NCBI RefSeq assembly: GCF_005239095.1
Contig: NZ_SZUA01000002.1
Coordinates: forward strand, 310,001 to 374,000
Source of the DNA: Luteimonas gilva
Lineage (GTDB): Bacteria > Pseudomonadota > Gammaproteobacteria > Xanthomonadales > Xanthomonadaceae
Length of the DNA: 64,000 bases
Direction: 5' to 3'
Part shown: positions 56,349-64,000 of the stretch, piece by piece
Position numbering within the stretch: position 1 is the stretch's first letter
Layout: each line of letters begins with the position of its first letter
Notes under the pieces: generated by a model
The model's database searches: none
Told to the model about the DNA's origin: nothing
Seen by the model: only the letters and a program-made list of their open reading frames with translations
Position numbers and translations under genes: made by a program

Positions 56349-58532
56349 ATGGATGTTTCTTATTTGCTGGACGGCCTCAACCCCGCCCAACGCGAGGCCG
56401 TCACCGCACCGCCCGGCCACTACCTGGTCCTGGCCGGCGCCGGTTCCGGCAAGACCCGGGTCCTGACCCACCGCATCGCCTGGTTGAACGAGGTCCACCG
56501 GGTGCCGGCGCACGGCATCTTCGCGGTCACCTTCACCAACAAGGCCGCCGGCGAGATGCGCGCGCGCGCCGACGCGCTGCTGCGCAACGGCAGCCGCGGT
56601 TTGTGGATCGGCACGTTCCACGGCCTCGCCCATCGCCTGTTGCGCTTGCACTGGGCGGACGCGAAATTGCCGGAAGGCTTCCAAGTGCTGGACAGCGACG
56701 ACCAGCTGCGCCTAGTCAAGCGCGTCGTGCAGCAGCTGGAATTGGACGAAGCCCGCTTCCCGCCGCGCCAGATCGCTTGGTGGATCAACGCGCAGAAAGA
56801 CGAAGGCCGCCGCCCGCAGCACATCCAGCAAGGCGCGGACGAGTGGGGCGACGTGATGCTGCGCTGCTACGCGCTGTACCAGGAGCGTTGCGACCGCGCG
56901 GGCCTGGTCGACTTCGCCGAATTGCTGCTGCGCGCGCACGAACTGCTGCGCGACCAGCCGGCGTTGCTGGCGCACTACCGCCAGCGCTTCGGCGAATTGC
57001 TGATCGACGAATTCCAGGACACCAACAGCATCCAGTACGCTTTCGTGCGCGTGCTGGCCGGCGACACCGGCCGCGTGTTCGTAGTGGGCGACGACGACCA
57101 GGCCATTTACGGCTGGCGCGGCGCGAAAGTGGAGAACGTGCAGAAATTCCTGCACGACTATCCCGGCGCGCAGACCTTTCGCCTGGAGCAGAACTACCGC
57201 TCCAGCGCGAACATCCTGGACGCTGCCAACGCGGTGATCGCGCACAACCCGGCGCGGCTGGGCAAGAAGCTGTGGACCGACAGCGGCGAAGGCGAGCCGG
57301 TCGACCTGTACGCGGCCTACAACGAGATCGACGAGGCGCGCTTCGCGATCGAACGCATCCGCCAGTGGGTCCGCGACGGCGGCAGCTACGGCGATTGCGC
57401 GGTCCTGTACCGCAGCAACGCCCAGTCGCGCGCGTTCGAAGAGAATCTGCTGGCCGAACAGATCCCGTACCGCGTCTACGGCGGCGTGCGCTTCTTTGAG
57501 CGCGCCGAAATCAAGGACACCCTGGCCTATCTGCGCCTGGTCGCCAACCGCGACGACGACGCGGCCTTCGAGCGCGCGGTCAACACGCCGGCGCGCGGCA
57601 TCGGCGAGCGAACGCTGGACGAAGTGCGGCGCCGCGCGCGCACCGACGCCGTATCCCTGTGGGAGGCGGCGCTGCGGGTCAATCGCGAAAACGTTTTGAA
57701 CGCGCGCGCGCGCAACGCTTTGGCCGGTTTCCAGCAGTTGATCGACGCGCTGTCCGGCGAGGTCGCCGAACTGAGCCTGCAGGACAAGATCGACCACGTG
57801 CTGATGCGTTCCGGCTTGCGCATGCATTACGCCAACGAATCGAAGGGCCAGCTCGATTCGCGCACCGACAACCTGGACGAACTGGTCTCGGTCGCCTCGC
57901 GCTTCGTGCGCCGCGACGACGACGAAGAAGCGGCCGACCTGACCGAACTGGTCGCGTTCCTGGCCTATGCCGCGCTGGAAGCGGGCGAGGGCCAGACTCA
58001 GGCCGGCGAAGACGGCGTGCAGCTGATGACGCTGCATAGCGCCAAAGGCCTGGAATTCCCGCTCGTATTCCTGGTCGGCATGGAGGAAGGCCTGTTCCCC
58101 AACCAGCGTTCGATCGAAGAAAGCGGACGCTTGGAAGAAGAGCGTCGCCTGGCCTACGTCGGCATCACCCGCGCGCGGCAGAAGCTCATATTGAGCTACG
58201 CAGAATCGCGGCGTCTGCACGGCCAGGATATGTACGGCCTGCCTTCGCGCTTCCTGCGCGAAATCCCGCCGTCGCTATTGCACGAAGTGCGCCCGCGCGT
58301 GCAGGTCTCGCGCCCGTTCTCGCCCGGCCCGCGTCGCGACTACGGCCACGTCGCACTTCCGGAAGCGGCGCCCGGCATCAAGCTCGGCCAAAACGTGACC
58401 CACGCCAAGTTCGGCAGCGGCGTCGTCACCGACATCGAAGGCAGCGGCGCGCATGCGCGCGTGCAGGTGAACTTCGACGAGGCGGGGAGCAAGTGGCTGG
58501 TGTTGGCGTACGCCAACTTGCAGGTGGCCTAG
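56349..58532 (+). CDS. uvrD: DNA helicase II, UvrD
   Basis: 727 residues. LAGAGSGKTRVLTHR (Walker A), FTNKAAGEM, the DEFQD box in LLIDEFQDTNSIQYAFV, VVGDDDQAIYGWRGA, and QLMTLHSAKGLEFPLVFLVG motifs in order, plus the C-terminal GQNVTHAKFGSGVVTDIEGSG tail. It unwinds DNA in mismatch and excision repair. The C-terminal Tudor-like tail supports UvrD over Rep. Confidence 0.95.
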   Translation: MDVSYLLDGLNPAQREAVTAPPGHYLVLAGAGSGKTRVLTHRIAWLNEVHRVPAHGIFAVTFTNKAAGEMRARADALLRNGSRGLWIGTFHGLAHRLLRLHWADAKLPEGFQVLDSDDQLRLVKRVVQQLELDEARFPPRQIAWWINAQKDEGRRPQHIQQGADEWGDVMLRCYALYQERCDRAGLVDFAELLLRAHELLRDQPALLAHYRQRFGELLIDEFQDTNSIQYAFVRVLAGDTGRVFVVGDDDQAIYGWRGAKVENVQKFLHDYPGAQTFRLEQNYRSSANILDAANAVIAHNPARLGKKLWTDSGEGEPVDLYAAYNEIDEARFAIERIRQWVRDGGSYGDCAVLYRSNAQSRAFEENLLAEQIPYRVYGGVRFFERAEIKDTLAYLRLVANRDDDAAFERAVNTPARGIGERTLDEVRRRARTDAVSLWEAALRVNRENVLNARARNALAGFQQLIDALSGEVAELSLQDKIDHVLMRSGLRMHYANESKGQLDSRTDNLDELVSVASRFVRRDDDEEAADLTELVAFLAYAALEAGEGQTQAGEDGVQLMTLHSAKGLEFPLVFLVGMEEGLFPNQRSIEESGRLEEERRLAYVGITRARQKLILSYAESRRLHGQDMYGLPSRFLREIPPSLLHEVRPRVQVSRPFSPGPRRDYGHVALPEAAPGIKLGQNVTHAKFGSGVVTDIEGSGAHARVQVNFDEAGSKWLVLAYANLQVA

Positions 58533-58644
58533 CGGCGCTGCGTTAGGAACGCGATCGTCCGCGGGCCGCTCGCATGACGACCGACACTGGCCGATGCGAT
58601 AGTGGAGGTCCAAGGTCCGTCATTCCGGACCACGAGCCCTTGCG

Positions 58645-59844
58645 ATGACTTCCGAAGCCGCGAACTGCAGCAACCCGGCGCGTCGGCGCCTGCTGGCCGC
58701 TTCCTTGCCGGCCAGCCTGATGATGCTGAACTTGGATGCGCTCGCCGGGCCGCAGTATCGGCCCGCGGCCAATGCGCCCGCGGCGCGGCCTCGGCCCAAG
58801 CTGACCGATCGCAGCGTGATGCTCGGCGGCGACGGGGTGCCGCGTTCGGCCCAAGACTGGCTCGCGCACCTGCAGCAGCTGGTCGAGCGCACGCCCGATG
58901 TGCGCGATGGGTATCTGCACGGCGGCGCGGTGGAGAAGCTGGAAGAGCGTTTCGCGGCGCTGCTCGGCAAGCCGGCGGTGGTGTTCCTGCCGACCGGCAC
59001 CCTGGCCAACAACCTCGCGGTGCGCGTGCTGTGCGACGAGAACCGGCATGCGTTGGTGCAGCACGACAGCCATCTTTATCTCGACGAGAGCAATGCGGCT
59101 TCCACGCTCAACGGGCTGAATCTCGTTCCCTTGGCCAAAGGCCGCGCGTCGCCGACTTTGGAGGAAGTGAAGGGCGCGATCGATCAGGCGGAAAACGGCC
59201 CATATCCGCTGAAGGTCGGCGCGATCTCGCTGGAAAGCCCGGTGCGCCGCGCCGACGGCGCGATGGTGCCTTACGACACCGCGCGCGCGATTTCGGAACT
59301 GGCGCGGTCCAAGCAGATCGGCATGCACCTAGACGGCGCGCGCATCCTACTCGCCAGCGGCCTGCCGGGCTTCGATCTGAAGGCCTATAGCGCCTTGTTC
59401 GATACGGTGTACGTGTCGCTCTACAAATATCTGGGCGCGCCGTTCGGCGCGATCCTGGCCGGCGAGAAGCCGGCGATCGACAAAGTGCGCGACCTGCGCC
59501 ACATCTTCGGCTCCACCCTCTACCAGGGCTGGCCGGCGGCATTGCCGGCGCTGGACGCCTTGGATGGCTTCGAAACGCGCTTCGCGCAAGCGCGGGGCAC
59601 GGCGGACAAAGTGTTCGCGGGTTTGAAGGCCGCGGGCGGCTTCACGGTGCGGCCGGTCGAGCATGGCAGCAATATCTTCTTCCTCGACATTTCGCCGAAG
59701 CGGGAAAAAGGCCTGCTCGACCGCTTGACTGCGGCCGACATCCATTTGCGCGATCCGCAGAACGGCAAGGTGCAAGTGGATATCAACGAAACCTGGCTGC
59801 GGATGGATGCGGATGCGATCGTGAAGGCGTTCGTCGGCAGCTGA
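58645..59844 (+). CDS. Tat-exported PLP-dependent threonine-aldolase-like protein
   Basis: 399 residues. The N terminus NPARRRLLAASLPASLMMLN LDALAG has a twin-arginine motif and hydrophobic region, like a Tat signal. The body has PLP-enzyme fold type I features: DGYLHGGAVEKLEERFAALL, HLYLDESN, HLDGARIL, and SLYKYLGAPFGAIL with the Schiff-base Lys. It resembles threonine aldolases/beta-eliminating lyases. A periplasmic location would be unusual for this family. Confidence 0.82.
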   Translation: MTSEAANCSNPARRRLLAASLPASLMMLNLDALAGPQYRPAANAPAARPRPKLTDRSVMLGGDGVPRSAQDWLAHLQQLVERTPDVRDGYLHGGAVEKLEERFAALLGKPAVVFLPTGTLANNLAVRVLCDENRHALVQHDSHLYLDESNAASTLNGLNLVPLAKGRASPTLEEVKGAIDQAENGPYPLKVGAISLESPVRRADGAMVPYDTARAISELARSKQIGMHLDGARILLASGLPGFDLKAYSALFDTVYVSLYKYLGAPFGAILAGEKPAIDKVRDLRHIFGSTLYQGWPAALPALDALDGFETRFAQARGTADKVFAGLKAAGGFTVRPVEHGSNIFFLDISPKREKGLLDRLTAADIHLRDPQNGKVQVDINETWLRMDADAIVKAFVGS

Positions 59845-59849
59845 TGATT

Positions 59850-59995
59850 TTTCCTCCCCGCTCGCGGGGAGGGTTGCCCGCAGGGCAGGAGAGGGGCGCG
59901 AAGCGTAGCGAGCGTGCTCTGCTTTGCGCTAAAAGCCGAACCCTCTCTCTGGCGCTTCGCGCCTGTCTCTCTCCCGTAAAAGGGAGAGAGGCAAT
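59850..59995. repeat. CTCTCCC-type repeats
   Basis: CCCCGCTCGCGGGGAGGG (59857-59874) and CTCTCCCGTAAAAGGGAGAGAG (59971-59992). A region of about 150 bases with no gene, between convergent genes. Confidence 0.6.
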
Positions 59996-60000
59996 GCCGC

Positions 60001-61242
60001 TCAGCCGAGTGCGGACAGACGTCTTTGCAAAAAACGCCGCTCCGGTTCCTGTTTCGCATGGTCCAACGCGCGGTGGTAGGCATCGCGCGCTTCGTCGTTG
60101 CGGCCCAGACGCCGGCATAGATCGGCTTTCGCCGCATGGGCGAAGTGATAGTCGGCCAGATCGCCGCGCGCCAGCAACGCTTCGATCAGGGTCAAGCCCG
60201 CGGCCGGTCCGTCGCGCATGGCCACGGCGGCGGCGCGATTGAGTTCGACCACCGGCGACGGCGCGCCGTCGAGCAAGGCGTCGTACAAGGCGACGATTTG
60301 CGCCCAGTCGGTCCGCGCGGCGGTGGCGGCTTCGGCGTGCACCGCGGCGATCGCGGCTTGCAGCGTGTAGGCGCCGAACCGCCCGGAAGACAGCGCGCGC
60401 TGCACCAGCACCGTGCCTTCGGCGATCTGTTCGCGATTCCACAGCGAACGATCCTGGTCGTCGAGCAGCACCAGATCGCCGTCCGCGCTGGCGCGCGCGG
60501 CGCGGCGCGATTCGTGCAGCAGCATCAGCGCAAGCAATCCGGCCGCCTCGGGTTCGGGCAACAGCCCCAGCAGCAGACGGCCCAGGCGGATCGCTTCGCT
60601 CGACAGATCGTGGCGCGTGAGCTGCGCGCCGGAAGAGGCGGAATAGCCTTCGTTGAACACCAGATACACCACGTGCAGCACGGTCTGCAGTCGCTGCGGC
60701 AGATCCTGACGCGCGGGCACTTGATAGGGGATGTTGGCACCGCGGATCTTGGCCTTGGCGCGGACGATGCGCTGGGCGATGGTCGAGGGCGAAGTCAGGA
60801 ACGCATGCGCGATTTCCTCGGTGGTCAGCCCGCAGACTTCGCGCAAGGTCAACGCGATCTGCGCATCGGCCGCCAGCGTCGGATGGCAGCAAGTGAAGAT
60901 CAACCGCAATTGGTCGTCTTCGACGGCTTGGTCGTCGAGCATCGAAGGATCCTCCGATTCGGCGTACAGCCGCTCGGCGATTTCGGTGAGGGAAGCGTCG
61001 AAGCGGGCGCGCTTGCGCAGTCCGTCGATCACCTTGAAGCGCCCGGCCGAGACCAGCCAGGCGCGCGGATTGTCGGGTACGCCGTCGCGCGGCCATTGCG
61101 CGATCGCGGCGGCGAAGGCGTCGTGCAAGGCCTCTTCAGCCAAGTCGAAATCGCCCAGCACGCGGATCAAGGTCGCCAGCACGCGCCGCGATTCCTCGCG
61201 GTAGACGCGATCGACCTCCAGGCGCGCCGCCTGCGCATCCAT
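60001..61242 (-). CDS. ECF-type RNA polymerase sigma factor with C-terminal extension
   Basis: 413 residues, roughly twice a plain ECF factor. Sigma region 2 is LEVDRVYREESRRVLATLIR VLGDFDLAEEALHDAFA; region 4 is LREVCGLTTEEIAHAFLTSP STIAQRIVRAKAKIR. A long C-terminal helical domain follows (TPR-like ALLARGDLADYHFAHAAKADLC). This is the sigma-factor type usually encoded with YCII proteins, and three precede it here on the same strand. The target is unknown. Confidence 0.92.
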   Translation of the reverse strand: MDAQAARLEVDRVYREESRRVLATLIRVLGDFDLAEEALHDAFAAAIAQWPRDGVPDNPRAWLVSAGRFKVIDGLRKRARFDASLTEIAERLYAESEDPSMLDDQAVEDDQLRLIFTCCHPTLAADAQIALTLREVCGLTTEEIAHAFLTSPSTIAQRIVRAKAKIRGANIPYQVPARQDLPQRLQTVLHVVYLVFNEGYSASSGAQLTRHDLSSEAIRLGRLLLGLLPEPEAAGLLALMLLHESRRAARASADGDLVLLDDQDRSLWNREQIAEGTVLVQRALSSGRFGAYTLQAAIAAVHAEAATAARTDWAQIVALYDALLDGAPSPVVELNRAAAVAMRDGPAAGLTLIEALLARGDLADYHFAHAAKADLCRRLGRNDEARDAYHRALDHAKQEPERRFLQRRLSALG

Positions 61243-61247
61243 GGCGT

Positions 61248-61598
61248 TCAAGGGAACTCGGCCACCGGACGCACTTCCACGCATCCCCAGCGCGCGCCGG
61301 GGATGCGCGCGGCGATCGCGAGGGCCTCGTCCATGCCGCCGGCTTCGATCAGGTAATAGCCGCCCAGCTGTTCCTTGGTTTCGGCGAAGGGGCCATCGGT
61401 GATCGAGACGCGGCCGTCGCGCACGCGCACGGTGCGCGCCGCGGCGGTTTCTTGCAGGCGATTGCTGCCCACATAGTTCGCGCTGGTCTTGACGTCGGTG
61501 GTGAACTCGGCGAAATGGGCGATGCAACTGTCCATTTCCGCGGCGGGCATTCGCGCCCATTGCTTCTCGTCGCCGTAGATCAAGCAGAGATATTTCAT
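61248..61598 (-). CDS. YCII-family (DGPF) protein 1
   Basis: 116 residues. KYLCLIYGDEKQW, RVRDGRVSITDGPFAETKEQ (DGPFAETKEQ motif), and ARIPGARWGCVEVRPVAEF are all typical of DGPF/YCII proteins that accompany extracytoplasmic sigma factors. It lies five bases upstream of the sigma gene. Confidence 0.92.
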   Translation of the reverse strand: MKYLCLIYGDEKQWARMPAAEMDSCIAHFAEFTTDVKTSANYVGSNRLQETAAARTVRVRDGRVSITDGPFAETKEQLGGYYLIEAGGMDEALAIAARIPGARWGCVEVRPVAEFP

Positions 61599-61616
61599 GT
61601 TCGTTCCTCGAAAAGG

Positions 61617-61985
61617 TCAGGCCGCGCGGCCGAGCGCCGCGTCCGTCGGCAAGGGACGCACTTCCAGGCAGCCGTTGTACGCCCCGGGATGGGCGGACAC
61701 CAGGCGGATCGCTTCGTTGAGATCGCGGGCTTCGATGACGATGAATCCGCCCAATTGCTCCTTCGTTTCGGCGTAGGGGCCGTCGGTCGCGAGCAAACGG
61801 CCATTGCGGATGCGCAGGCTGGTCGCGGCGCTCGCGGGCGGCAAGCGCATCGCCCCGAGCAGCCGGCCGTTCTGGCGCAAAGCGTCGGCGTGGGCATTGC
61901 ACGCCTCCGTCAGCGTCTGGGCGCGGTCGGGATCGAGCGCGGCCAGGGCTTCGGCGTCGTTGTAGATCAGCACCAGGTATTTCAT
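61617..61985 (-). CDS. YCII-family (DGPF) protein 2
   Basis: 122 residues. KYLVLIYNDAEALAAL, ATDGPYAETKEQLGGF (Tyr for Phe in DGPF), IRLVSAHPGAYNGCLEVRPL. Only 18 bases from its downstream YCII neighbour. Confidence 0.92.
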   Translation of the reverse strand: MKYLVLIYNDAEALAALDPDRAQTLTEACNAHADALRQNGRLLGAMRLPPASAATSLRIRNGRLLATDGPYAETKEQLGGFIVIEARDLNEAIRLVSAHPGAYNGCLEVRPLPTDAALGRAA

Positions 61986-62016
61986 GGCGAACTCCTATCG
62001 TCGCGCCGAACTCGGA

Positions 62017-62367
62017 TCAGCAGAATTCGGCGACCGGCCGCACTTCGACGCAGCCCAGCCGGCCGGCGGGAATGTCCGATGCGATCCGGAGCGCATCGTC
62101 CAGATCCTGCGCTTCGATCAGCACGAATCCGCCCAATTGCTCCTTGGTCTCGGCGAAGGGTCCGTCGGTCGCGGAGACGCGGCCTTCGCGATGGCGAAGC
62201 GTGGTGGCCATCGCCACCGGCTGCAGCGGATGCGAGGCGATCAGGCGCCCGTCTTCCTGTAAGGCCCGCTCGAACGCCTCGGAATCGCGGATGCAGGCCT
62301 GGCCGGCCTCCGCGGACAGGGTTTCGAGCCGTTTTTCGTCGAAATAGATCAGGCAGAGGTACTTCAT
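62017..62367 (-). CDS. YCII-family (DGPF) protein 3
   Basis: 116 residues. KYLCLIYFDEKRLETLSAEA, VSATDGPFAETKEQLGGFVL, ASDIPAGRLGCVEVRPVAEF. ATG 62367 gives the MKYL start of the other two; an ATG two codons upstream adds MF. It is first of the four-gene run. Confidence 0.92.
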   Translation of the reverse strand: MKYLCLIYFDEKRLETLSAEAGQACIRDSEAFERALQEDGRLIASHPLQPVAMATTLRHREGRVSATDGPFAETKEQLGGFVLIEAQDLDDALRIASDIPAGRLGCVEVRPVAEFC

Positions 62368-62624
62368 GAACATTCCTTCCGGCAGGGGTCATGAAGTCGT
62401 CGCTCGGGGAGGGGCGGAATCGACATCGCAGCCTCCGCCTCTCCCCTTGGGGCGAGACTGCACTGCTTACGCGCCATGGCGCGCGTGTGCAGTTGAGCGC
62501 TCGCGCCGTTGGCGCGGGCTGGGGCGCGAAGCGAGGGTTGGGGTGAGGGTTCGGAGTACGACGCAGTTCCAGCTAGCGTCGCTTCGCCGTACCCTCATCC
62601 GCCCTTCGGCCACCACAACGCCGG
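62368..62624. promoter_or_regulatory. Upstream region of the YCII/sigma operon
   Basis: About 250 bases without a convincing gene. It holds a direct or inverted GGGGCGAGA/GCGCGGGCTGGGGCGCGA AG type of repeat and must include the operon promoter. No box could be placed with confidence. Confidence 0.4.
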
Positions 62625-62870
62625 TTAATCGCGGATCTTGAACCCGAGGTTCTCGTCCAAAGACCCATCCGACTTGAGCAGCGCGTGGCGCTTGCCGCTG
62701 CGGTCCACGACTACGGGAATAGGGTCCTGGAACATCGGCCGACGCACGAAGCGCAGCGTCCACTGGAATTGCTCCAGCGTTTCCAATGCGGCCAATTGCT
62801 GCGGCGTCAGACCGGCGCGCAGAGCGGCGGAGTCGGCATCGCCGGGGCGGCGGCGTTCGCGTCCGAACAT
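62625..62870 (-). CDS. Conserved small xanthomonad protein, unknown function
   Basis: 81 residues from ATG 62870. It starts MFGRERRRPGDADSAALRAG, then LETLEQFQWTLRFVRRPMFQ and VVVDRSGKRHALL, ending DENLGFKIRD. This wording is familiar from hypothetical proteins of xanthomonads. The longer frame to 62912 was rejected. No role can be given. Confidence 0.7.
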   Translation of the reverse strand: MFGRERRRPGDADSAALRAGLTPQQLAALETLEQFQWTLRFVRRPMFQDPIPVVVDRSGKRHALLKSDGSLDENLGFKIRD

Positions 62871-62954
62871 GGGTCGGCCCGTCGGAGAGACGGGCGCAGT
62901 GTGGCCAACCACGGCGTTATGGGGTGTGAAAGCCGTCGCAAAATCCCCTCCTCT

Positions 62955-63027
62955 GTGGGAGCGGCTTTAGCCGCGAGCTCTTCGGTCGGTCGCGATGAAC
63001 AAAACTCGCGGCTAAAGCCGCTCCCAC
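62955..63027. repeat. Inverted REP pair (GTGGGAGCGGCTTTAGCCGCGA subtype)
   Basis: GTGGGAGCGGCTTTAGCCGC and GCGGCTAAAGCCGCTCCCAC with a short centre. It lies just past the end of the oxygenase gene. Confidence 0.85.
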
Positions 63028-63038
63028 AGGAGGGCCGC

Positions 63039-63785
63039 TCACGCGGCGTCGTGGAAGATCACGCCCAGGGTGTGGCGCGCGCCGGCGCGTACGCGGCTCA
63101 CGCCGTGCCGCAGATTGACCCGGTAGACGCCGCGCGCGCCTTGCACGGGCCGATGCTGCACCGCGAACGCGACGCCGTCGCCCTGCGCCAGCGGCACCAC
63201 TTCGGCGCGCGACTGCATGCGCGGTCGCTGTTCGGTCAGGACGAATTCGCCGCCGTGGAAATCCGCGCCGGGACGCGACAGCAGGATTGCGACCTGCAGC
63301 GGAAACACGTGCTCGCCGTACAGATCTTGATGCAGGCAGTTGTAGTCGCCCTCGCCGTAGCGCAGCAGCAGCGGCGTCGGCCGGCGCTGGCCGGCCGCGT
63401 GGCAGCGGTCTACGAAATCGGCGTGCCGTTGCGGATAACGCGCATCGACGCCCATCGCTTCGTTCCATCGATTGGCGATCGGCGCCAGGCGCGGATACAG
63501 GTGTTCGCGCAGCGCGGCCACGGTCGCGGGCAGCGGATAGGCGAAATACTGGTATTCGCCGCGGCCGAAGCCGTGGCGGGCCATGACGATGCGGCTGCGG
63601 AACAGGGCCGCATCGTCGTACACGGCGGAGAGCGACGCGCATTCTTCCGCCGTCAGCAAGTTCGGCAGGACCGCGTTTCCGCCCGCGTCCAGCGCATCGC
63701 CGATCCCGTTCCAATCCAGGCCGGCGATGCGCGCGGCGAGCTCGGGCGCCGCGGCGCCGGACCTGCGCAGCGGCGCGACGCTCAC
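63039..63785 (-). CDS. 2OG-Fe(II) oxygenase
   Basis: 248 residues. The iron-binding HxD is in CLHQDLYGEHVFPLQ, and the distal His in GARHTLGVIFHD. HGVSRVRAG may carry the 2OG-binding Arg, which could not be fixed exactly. GTG 63785 overlaps the upstream stop as GTGA. Next to an O6-alkylguanine methyltransferase gene this oxygenase may act in alkylation damage repair, but its fold looks closer to prolyl hydroxylase types than to AlkB. The substrate is unknown. Confidence 0.85.
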   Translation of the reverse strand: MSVAPLRRSGAAAPELAARIAGLDWNGIGDALDAGGNAVLPNLLTAEECASLSAVYDDAALFRSRIVMARHGFGRGEYQYFAYPLPATVAALREHLYPRLAPIANRWNEAMGVDARYPQRHADFVDRCHAAGQRRPTPLLLRYGEGDYNCLHQDLYGEHVFPLQVAILLSRPGADFHGGEFVLTEQRPRMQSRAEVVPLAQGDGVAFAVQHRPVQGARGVYRVNLRHGVSRVRAGARHTLGVIFHDAA

Positions 63786-64000
63786 GCCTGCGCCTCGCGC
63801 GCGAGCAGGGCGCGTTTGCGCGCGACGCCCCAGCGATAGCCCGACAGCGAGCCGTCGCTCTTGATCACGCGATGGCAAGGGATGGCCACGGCGAGCGGAT
63901 TGGCCGCGCAAGCCTGCGCCACTTCGCGCGCCGCGCGCGGTTCGCCGATCCGGCGCGCGATGTCGCCGTAGCTGGCGGTAGCGCCGGCGGGGATGTCGCG
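63782..64000 (-). CDS. O6-methylguanine-DNA methyltransferase (Ada/Ogt type), C-terminal end
   Basis: Only the last 72 residues are in the window. YGDIARRIGEPRAAREVAQA, then NPLAVAIPCHRVIKSDGSLS with the active Cys in PCHRV, then GYRWGVARKRALLAREA. Transfers alkyl groups from O6-alkylguanine to its own Cys. Whether the gene also has the Ada regulatory N terminus cannot be told. It overlaps the oxygenase start by four bases. Confidence 0.93.
   Translation of the reverse strand, partial: RDIPAGATASYGDIARRIGEPRAAREVAQACAANPLAVAIPCHRVIKSDGSLSGYRWGVARKRALLAREAQA

Overview
The window looks like a chromosomal segment of a high-GC gammaproteobacterium of the Xanthomonadaceae/Lysobacteraceae, most like Lysobacter. 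The evidence is the strong G/C bias at third codon positions, a xanthomonadin-type (aryl polyene) pigment cluster with an XanB2-like chorismatase, many palindromic REP-type repeats, secreted S9 and zinc proteases, and RHS proteins carrying Sec signal peptides. No rRNA, tRNA, CRISPR array or phage was found. All assignments come from reading the sequence; no database search was run.

Layout. 1-2.9 kb: end of a DUF4350 / MoxR ATPase / DUF58 operon with ATGA overlaps. 3.1-4.2 kb (minus): ykgJ-like gene and aroE. 4.3-5.2 kb: a secreted PD40 beta-propeller protein. 5.2-24.0 kb: an accessory island of RHS polymorphic toxins. It holds two full-length signal-peptide RHS genes (5367-10412, 15861-20735), each behind a similar structured leader, and two 5'-truncated orphan RHS ends (10889-12448, 21576-23084). 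Each of the four is followed at once by a different small gene, the likely immunity gene. Between them lie two near-identical REP-associated tyrosine transposases (RAYTs) with inverted flanking REPs, a transposase remnant, an XRE-regulator remnant, RHS debris and an acyltransferase. Tips and immunity genes look more AT-rich than their surroundings.

24.0-30.0 kb (minus): a GNAT acetyltransferase and hemB, then two paralogous two-gene operons, each a small secreted protein followed by a secreted HExxH metalloprotease-like protein with a PA-like insert. The two operons share an upstream motif. 30.4-34.5 kb: a 1369-residue YadA-like trimeric autotransporter. 34.9-49.3 kb: the xanthomonadin-like locus. 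It has a chorismatase and a halogenase-like flavoprotein leaving leftward; an ACP, a membrane protein, a dehydratase, an acyltransferase, a LolA-like carrier, an MMPL exporter, a second dehydratase, a ketoreductase and a lipoprotein rightward; and a Kef-type antiporter, a GT2, a KS-like chain-length factor and a KS leftward. Together these would make the aryl starter from chorismate, extend it on the ACP, modify and attach it, and move it to the outer membrane. No aryl-activating ligase is visible here.

49.4-64.0 kb: mostly housekeeping or stress genes: YdcF-like protein, DPP IV-type S9 peptidase, GST, YqhA-like membrane protein, a DUF4440-like protein, a gluzincin-like protein, UvrD helicase, a Tat-type exported threonine-aldolase-like protein, three YCII genes followed by an ECF sigma factor, a small conserved protein, a 2OG-Fe(II) oxygenase, and the end of an O6-methylguanine-DNA methyltransferase. 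Inverted REP pairs sit in most intergenic gaps.
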